From: Caprimulgus europaeus
Lineage: Eukaryota; Chordata; Aves; Caprimulgiformes; Caprimulgidae
Length of the DNA: 64,000 bases
Direction of reading: 5' to 3'
NCBI GenBank assembly: GCA_907165065.1
Contig: OU015523.1
Span: 26,811,834 to 26,875,833 of the forward strand
Made by a program: the position numbers and the translations under genes. Below are positions 41,601 to 50,600 of this stretch, one piece after another. The notes beneath the pieces are model-generated. The model did no database searches, was not told the origin of the DNA, and saw only the letters and a list, made by a program, of their open reading frames with translations. Within the stretch, counting starts at the first letter, position 1. Each line of letters begins with the position of its first letter.

Positions 41601-44600
41601 ATGGCAGAGGAGCAGCACCATTTCTTACAATGGCAGTGCTACCATATCAGTTGTAAATGCTCAGGGCTTATGAAAGGAGGTTCAACAGATAGTAACAGAG
41701 GGAAAATAGGAGGGAAAGGTGGAATGGCCAATGCCAGAGAGATACGCCACAGAATGAGAAACCAGAGATGAACTGAATGGTGCCGTTGTTGCCAACAAGA
41801 ATGCAGCGAGGCCCAGCAAGCAACAGCTACCACAGCCCTAACAGCATTTCAGTGTAAGGAAGTGGAATTTTCACAGCCCCATCAAATGCAGAGAACAATT
41901 TAACTGATGAACCAACTGATTAAAATATTAGTGAAAGTATTAGCAACCCACTTAAATATATATATGTTTTTTCCTCATATAAAACTGTAATGCAAGCTAC
42001 ATCTAGCTAATGTGCTTGGTGCTGTAGCTTTTGCATACTCACACCTCTATATGTCTGCTACAGCCATACTTGTTAAAATATTCTTGCTAGATTTAGAAGA
42101 TATACAGAAAAAAAGCCTTTTGCTTTAGAAAAAATGTCTACCTTCAGTGGGTAAAAATCAGACAAAAAGGTTTGGGGCAAGTTCCAAGTGTCTTTGCCTC
42201 CTTGTTAAACATATTTGGTACCGGTCTCTGCTAGCAGAGGTGGATGGGATAAGCCTTGCCCAACTCTCTGGCTCATGACTGGACACATTCAGAGCACTTT
42301 GCAATAACGATGCATTTACCAAACATCCCACCAACAGCCCTGTTACAGACAGTATTAAAATAGCTGGTGAATCACTTTCTCCTGTTTGACTGACAGCAGT
42401 GATTCATGGGCACTTTAGGCACATGGGACTGATTTAGTAGGAAAACTCCTACTTCCCTAATATAAACAGTTCCTTATGTGGTTAATACTTCTTTCTAAAT
42501 TAACAATTAGATTAAAAGTACTCATTAGTAAAAGGCAACTGAGTGGGTTTTTTTCCTTCGAAGGGGCTCCCTCCGAGAGAATGCAAATCCTCTGTTCTCC
42601 ATCCTGTTTAGCAACAGAGCAATAAGATGTTCGCATTCACCAACAGCCTGGAATTGCACATAACCTGTCTGGTGGCTAGTTAGGCAAGCACCACAGAATA
42701 CATTTAAAATAGATGGGTAAGCAGTCTGATGGTTTGCATGCTTTCATGTGCCTGGTGTGCCTTTGAAGTTCCTATGTAGAAAAAGATTGGCCTGATAAGT
42801 GCTTTTCCTTTCTTTTCAGGCTTGACTCTACCATCATTTGATGGTCAAGGTGGTCTGTTAAGGTACAACATGCTCCAAATCAAAATGAAATCCTTTCTCC
42901 AGAGTGACTTGAACACCTAGTAGTGAATGCATTAGATTTATCTGTCCTGAAGAGTCAGAACATTCCAAGAAGCAAAAATACATCACAAACTGCAATCAAA
43001 ACTTGAGTGGGAAAAATTATTTTAAAGCTGGAGAAACACAAAAGCAACTCCATAGCTGGTTCTGTCTTGAGAGGAACACAGTTTTGAAGACTCTTACAAA
43101 TGTACTTGTGTCCACATAACTCACTGAACAGTCGGAGGGATTTATAATAAAGACTTGAAGATCTGCTACCGCAGCAACGAACAAAGCCCCTCAGTCAGAT
43201 GCTGGGAGCTGACACAAAAGAAGGCTGTGAAGATACCTACAGGCCTGGCACAACAGGACTGTATTCCATGGAAACTAGCCAGGATGCACCAGATTGACAG
43301 CAGGCTTTGGAGAACTAAACTGACAGCCACAAACCACCACAGGCCAACTGCAGTTTTCTGTTGGATTGGTTGGGTCTTGTTTACACTTCCTAGGAGGGCT
43401 CCCAAGTGGAGTGAGGTACAGGTACAAGCCAATTGCAATTTGTATGTGGATGCCAGACTGAGATGCTGGGTTTGATACCTTTGGGAATTCAAAGAGATCG
43501 GATACAGATAAGTACAAGCAGCTTTGGTTCCCACTTCTGTGCACTCACTGCACTGCTGCAACTGTTCTTCAGATGTCTGAAAGAATCAAAATTCTAAAAA
43601 AAAACCCCCAACCTTTTATCTGTTATTAAAACTGTTCAGAGTCGTTTAATGAGCAAGCAGGTTTTGGCCATGGCTCTCTGAAATCTAATTTACTCCTGAC
43701 AAAAAAAAGGTACTAGCCCAGACCTCTAGATACTTCTCCTAGCAAGAAGCTTCACTCTTATTATGAGAGGATGAATCACAGTCACAGGTTTCTGGGCAAT
43801 AATCCCTGGGAAAGTCTTAAGGCATGGATTTCGGTGGATTTTGGTTTCAGGATTCCTTTGCGAACTTGTCTTGATGAATCTTGTACAGTGTAATTTGGCA
43901 CCTTGGAAAGACAGACAAGGTACTGGGTGCCAGGTACCCAGAAGATACTCATATATGGGAAGAAGAAGTGCATCCACTTTGCTCCTGTGGGACAGGTAGG
44001 AAGCAAACAACAATGAAGCAAGTATCCATCAACCCCATTTCCCTTGCAGGCAACTCTGACTGATATATATGGCTGTTACTTCAGTATTACACTTGGCTCC
44101 TTTGCTCCATGTTAAGTTATCGCGTTGTTTTGCTGCCTCTAACACAAGGGTTGGGAATATTTTTGGTTCACTGACTCCCCAGACATTTTCCAGCTAATAT
44201 GGGGGTCCTTCCAGAAAGATCATCTATGTAGACCACCAAGCTTCCCCAGGTAGCTTGGTTTTCTTAGCTGACTTATATGCCTGAAAGGCAAGTTACGGAC
44301 CCACAGGGACTCCTGCAGCAGTCAGGAAAGTACAGCCCTGGAGGACTTGTTAGTTGTGAGATAGAAAATGTTGAAAATTAAACTATCTGTTGAAAATAAA
44401 GCTGCAGAGAAATACATGGGACAGCTTTACCCTTCTCTCCAAGGTTCTGTGCGGAGCTCTTCACTGACTCAGGACAGTTATGGCATCAGTCTGTGATCTG
44501 TTCACGTTCAGAAAGTTAGTTCTGCATCCCTAAGAGCTTCAGTATTGGGTAAAGAGAAGGGGGAGGATGTTTTGATTTTGCTTTTTAATAACAGGAGAGA

Positions 44601-47600
44601 TTCAAGCCTGCAAGAGAACGTACAAAGGACAACCAGGCCCTTAGCAGGAAACAGCACAAAGCACTACCATAGGACCTAAGCACACCAGCTCTTCCTTGGC
44701 TTCAGTATTGACTTTTAAGGGGTGCTAAAGTATATAAAATCATGAACAAGAATCAATCCATAATCCAGTAAAGCCTCTTGCAGTGTGGTCCCTGCACACA
44801 GCTTCCAACACCTGCTCAGATTTGGGGTAGATGCCTACTTTTCATCCCCAGCAGTGGGAGGAAGTCTCAGTTCTTGAGCGCTGCAGTGTTTAATCCCTCT
44901 GTTCCCAAATGATATGCTGAGGACCCCCCAAAACTTATCTTGGTTTCATCCCAATGGACCACCCAGCTGAAGAAAGTTTCTAGAGGGATTGAGCTAATCA
45001 TAAACTAATGCAAGCAGCCTAACTGTACTCGAGTTAAACAAATGGCAACATGCCTAACCAAAATCCTTCAAGTAAAATACAGGGTTAGGTTACTTTTGGT
45101 TTACTCGGTGCCAAGAAGAGGCAATTCCTCCTGAGAAATGTAGTAGAGAGGGTAGAAATGGGGAAGGGGGAAAGCTGCTTGGAACAGCAGCTGGAAATCA
45201 AAACATCATCTGGGAGGTATTCACCTGAACAATCACCTAACTTAAGGGAGCAGGGAAATGTCTGCCATCTGGGATGATGACTAGTCACAGGATCACATGA
45301 AGCTCTCTGAAAAGAAACATTTCAGTGGAGCACTTCACTGGAAAGGATCACTATTACAAATTGCATCCATCTAAGTAAGCACAGCCGAGCAAACAAGCAG
45401 CTGGGGCAACCTGTCTGTGATTTTTAAGTGGAAAGTACTTGAAAATAAAAAAATGCAGTTTATATAGCCTTACAGAGAATACAACTATTGCCAATGGTAC
45501 AAGCACTTCAGATGTATAAAGGACAAAGTCATACTGTTTAAAAAAAACATGCCTGAATGGAGCTAGATCAGGTTATCGGAACTGCTGATTTGCTTTCCAT
45601 TGCCTTCAGACCGAGAGTGAAGGAAGAAAAACAAATTAAGATCTTAGAAAGACTATCAAAATATTTGCCAGCCAAGACCAAAACACTGATTTTCACATGC
45701 TCCTTTCCCTGACAATATTGGGGCAGAGTTACGTGCTCTGAAGGGAGTGACTGCTATTTGCTTTAAAATATCCTGAATAGGCAACACCTGATCTGATCTC
45801 ACCCATCTGGGAAGGGCAGCCTGGTGACAGAGCAGGGAAGACCTCTGAGTTTGAGTCTGAAGCCCTCTATTCATCAAGCTTTCCTCCAGGCTCACACTGA
45901 ATCCACTTCCAGTTAGCCAGGCTATAGACAGCTCATTTGGTCTAGCCAGTAAATGGGTCTGGTCATTCAGACCCATGGAGAGCTTCCACACCAGCAGGAT
46001 CTGCAGCCAGAAGGACCCAAGATGTGGATTCAAAAGCATTTTACACTGGTGTAAGCTTGAGCTGCCACCAAAAGGAGTGGTTACCCCTTCCCCCCAAGCC
46101 TATTTCCACCTCTTTCTTTAATTTGGTGCCCTGTGGCTAGTAGCTGAAAACAGATGTTTGGTTTTAATAGGGTTGTTTGCCTGGAGGCTCAGCAAAGTGA
46201 CTGGCTGATCCGTGCTCTTGGGGGTCATTCAGCCCCTTGAGTCACCCAAGCCAAACAGTCTGACTCAAGGATCTCCTGCTCTTGGACATTCAGAGCATGG
46301 CTCAGGCGATACGTGAGACCTTGGGAACAACCTCCATGAGACCTTGGGAACAACCTCTGTCTGAAAGGCACTACGGGACTGCATGAACAGGGGCTTGAAT
46401 CAGTAAGAGGCACACTACAGCTGAAACCCAGCAACATCTTACTTTTAGGCACTTACTAAACTATGTGTCAGTAATTATAATTTAGTGATACAGGACTTTG
46501 TCTTTATTTCTTTTCTCAATTCCATCTGGAGTCAAATGACTAAGATTAAAGGTCAATCTGGATAAGAATCATATTTAGGTTGAAAATAGCTATGTTTGCC
46601 AGACTATAGACTGAGATATACAGAATTACTTTAATAAGAGCAGAGCTTCAGCTGCTGAAGATACTCTGCCTGGAAAAGTGATGACTGAGGCGGGCTTATA
46701 AGAGCAGGCTGTAAGGTCACAAGTGTTATGCAGAGAGTGAACAGGATGCAGTGGAAGCCAGAAGCAGAAAATTATTTCACAAAAGAGAATTCATCCGGGA
46801 CAGGTCAACCCGACAGTCTTGGCTGCATTCCTCACTCAGGAAGACTCAAATTGCTAATCTTCTAGGATCGGGAAGAATGCCCTAAATGAAAGTTCACCCT
46901 GTACTCTCCCAGTTTCATTTTTTCTTTCTTTTTCTGGGAACTTGGTATTTGAGTAACAAGGTATGGGGATGGATGGTGCTTTCATGTGACTGACCCAGTG
47001 TGGTCCTTCTACATTTTGAGGTTATATCCTCTATGCCACAAAGCCATTTGTGAAAAAGTTTTACAGAACTTCAAAACAAGTATCGGCTCTCTGGAGTTTA
47101 GCCATCCTACAGAGCATAATGAAACACTATAACCTGTTACAAAATTCCCTGAGGTGGTAAAAAAAATCGACTGGAAAGATATCCTAATTTTATACTGGTT
47201 TCTCTATATGTCCTGATCTAATTCCCACAAAAACCTTGGTTTCATCTTCTGCATATTCTGCAATTTTTTTTTATCTAGGATATTTTTTTCAAGATTTTTT
47301 TTATATAGTTTGGTTTTTTTTTTAAGGCTTGAGATCCCAAATTCTTTCAGGCTACCTACAGAGGCCCAAAAATAGTAATAAACTTGAAAATTGGACAAAA
47401 GGGGATTTAACAGGCCAAGGACAGAGTCCGGGGCTGCCGCTGAAGGAGGTGCAGCTTCCAAGTCAGTTGGGCAGGAAGTTTGTTCACTCTCCCCCTGTTC
47501 AGTTTCACAACAAGCACTGGACTGGACACAGTAAAACCTTTTGCTTTCCCTGCAGAGTTGAGGGACATCTTGCTCCTCCTTCTCAGAAGTTATGTGAAAA

Positions 47601-50600
47601 ACCTGGATGGCACCATTGTAATGCTAACACTGGAACTGAGCTTTCTGGAGTAAATTACAAATTGGGCTACAAAGCTCAGAAAGGAACGAGCCACTCTTCC
47701 TCTATGCAAGTGGTTGGCCATGAAGAAATGCTTCGGCCACTGTGTCTCCTTGGATTTTACTGCCCACAGGAGTCACACTATGCTCTAAATACTGCTTGTA
47801 AAACACCATCACTCCCCTAGCAAAGACAGTTCACCCATAGCTTCACACCTACTGGGAACTACTCCTAATGTCTTCCCCACAAAGCAAATACCAGCACTAG
47901 GAGCCCATGGAGGTCTCTGGCTTCGATGGTCACTGCCATCACCACCTTGACCATCATGAAAACCAGATGGGGAGCAGCAGGACCTCCAGGGCCAGAGGCA
48001 GCAGCAGGTAGAGCTGGCTCATGCCGATCCGCAGCAGACACTCATGAACAGACGCTGCTGGCACCATGGCCTGGCAAGCAGATTTTGCTGCATGCCCAGA
48101 ACTTCTGCACATGCAGGATGTCGTCACTTGACTGCCCTTGTAGAAGTTTGAAATGTCAAAAAGAGGTTCACGCCTTACATGAGGCTGTACTCCCCCATTT
48201 AGTGGTCTAGAGGAAAGAGCAGTCAGAACTTACCCACAGAGGGAGAACATGGAATAAGGAGGTGGCAAGACAAGCTTGGAAGTGGCACAAAACCATATCC
48301 CAGGGTTTCCATTTCCTAATTCCCCTCCAGAGGCTTCAATTAGGGCTTTTAACAGCTGGGGAGCATGACGTTTGGGGAGCATTTGTCTCTGAACATCTAC
48401 TTGGAGGAAGAGGAGGAGGAGGGAGTCTCCTGCAGGCAGATGTTTAGCTGCAAGCAGGACACAACAGGGCCATTTCACAAAATCTGGATCCCAACAAGCA
48501 GGACTGAAGGATCTTGGGGATCTCACAACCCATAGTCATAAGAAGCTCTATCCAACTGGAGCTTGTCTCCCTTCAAGCAAAAATGGGTGAAAATGTCAGC
48601 CAATTAAGCTTTTTCCACCTACACCACATCAGCTCCAAAAGCCAAATAGGATCCCAGCAGAGCTCTCCGGGAAGTCTCACTTCAGCAGATCTGAACCCTT
48701 CATGTTAAAATGTTACAAAAACCAGAACTGCTGCGTGGGTGCCCCAAAGCCACCCTGTGAATATTATTCACTTGTGAACATTCAATATAACTGCATGAAT
48801 AAAATCACGCAAATAGCCCAGCTATGACTTTCCAAAAACTGAAAAATATCCCACTGGCAAATACAAACCCAAATTCTTGTAAGGATGAAAAACAGTGATC
48901 TGGGCAGAAACCTCACTCCTGGCTATGAGGCTCAATTAGGTGACTCTGAACAAGGGAGTTACCTCTGCACTGTTAAATAACATAGAGACGGTGACAAGTC
49001 ACTGGCCTGGAGGTCAAGAGGGGAAGCTGTGTCCAACACCATATTACACTTGGCCCTGGGTCACCTTTGTGTGGTGTCCCAGTGGCCTTAAGACATAATT
49101 ATTATTTTGTGGGATCAGGATGGGAGGAGGCAGTTCAAAAGGCTGGGAAAAAAAAAAAGACAGTTTTGCCTCAGTCCACTAAATTGTTTTTATAGCACAA
49201 AAATGTTTTACAGCATGAGGACACATATGGCAGACTCTGGTGCAATGCTCAAGATAGTCATTAAGAGTGTGAAGCCCTTTGAGAAAGTGTTGAAAGACTG
49301 GGAAGGGCAGAGAGAAACAAAGCTCCCCAAACTGTGATCAAGTACTGGCTGGCACAGGCCAACACAGTGCCAAGGAGCACATTAACAGCAAAGCGGAAAG
49401 GCCATCAGCTCTACACCTCAGCTGCCACCATCTCAGGTAGGGTAACCATCATGCTCTACTTCACACCAGGAGTGTCAAGTAAAGATGAGCAAAGTGCTGA
49501 GATACTGTGGGACTAGGGACCTGGTAGGGAGCCAGGTCAGTAGTTTCCCTCCTCTCACTCTATCCAAAGCCACCTAATCAAGTTCACCAAGGAACTAATC
49601 CTTTTACTTGGTGTGCAAATTTGGACTTCCTTTTTGCTCTATCAAACACATAATGACAGTCATTTCCCTAAGCTCTCTAAAGGTAGGCTTGGGCTAACGT
49701 GACTTCATTGCTGACAAGTAACTTATACTTACTGTATGCTGCTAGGATTAAAGACTTAGAAGAAATTTCGACCTTTCCAAAGCTTTAATTTTGTTGAATT
49801 TATACATGGTAATAAACACCGCTGAGACTCCTTATAGCCACCGTCTCCAACCTCAGGAGATAGATCTAGTGAAACCAGCCCCACAAAGTGATTTCCCGGG
49901 GTAGGGCTGAGGCCTCGCCAAATGCTACACAAATTTGTGACTTTCACTAAGTGCCTCAGAAGAATCTTCTTAATGCCAAGATAGGCACCAAGAAGAAAAA
50001 CAAATGCTTCACCGTTCACCAGCGACACTGCTCTCTTTTTCTTAAATATACTCGAAAGAGGGCTGGAGGCAGCAGTTGCACCTAACAATCTTCATGAAAG
50101 CTGTTACGTTCAAGGCTAACAAATAACATCCTTTTTTTGGTTGTTGTTGTTGTTCTCTTGCTTTTTATCCTGCACTGCCTTGATGGAGCACCAAAGGATT
50201 TCTGCACTCGCACTATAAACATACCTCCGAAAATAAAGAGCTGATTTTGAAGTACAAAGCTGCTGCTGTGGGACGCTGCAGCATCTGTTTTAGCATGTCA
50301 TTTTTATATTTAGAAGCAGCATATCTCCACAGATCAAGCACAGCCGGTAAGTCACTCAGCAACCCCTTCCCATCAGCTCTCACAAGTCAGTGCCAGCTGA
50401 CACGGGGGGACACGCTCCTCCCGCCCTCCAACAGCCCCTCTGCCTCTGCAGCATGCTGCAACCTGCCTGAGTCACGCTGCCCAGCCTCCTATCTCTAACG
50501 TTGGTGTCCTGCCAGCAGCTCATCCCAGCAGCAGGACACGAGCCTGCTGGCCTCCAACCTTGATGCAACGTGCCACTGTTTCTCTTTTTCTGGGTCACGC

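Noticed and set aside
47329..47820. 163-codon plus-strand open frame
   Set aside because: No known motif, no promoter or splice support.
48940..49000. Possible MIR fragment
   Set aside because: Only a few matching words without the full MIR order.
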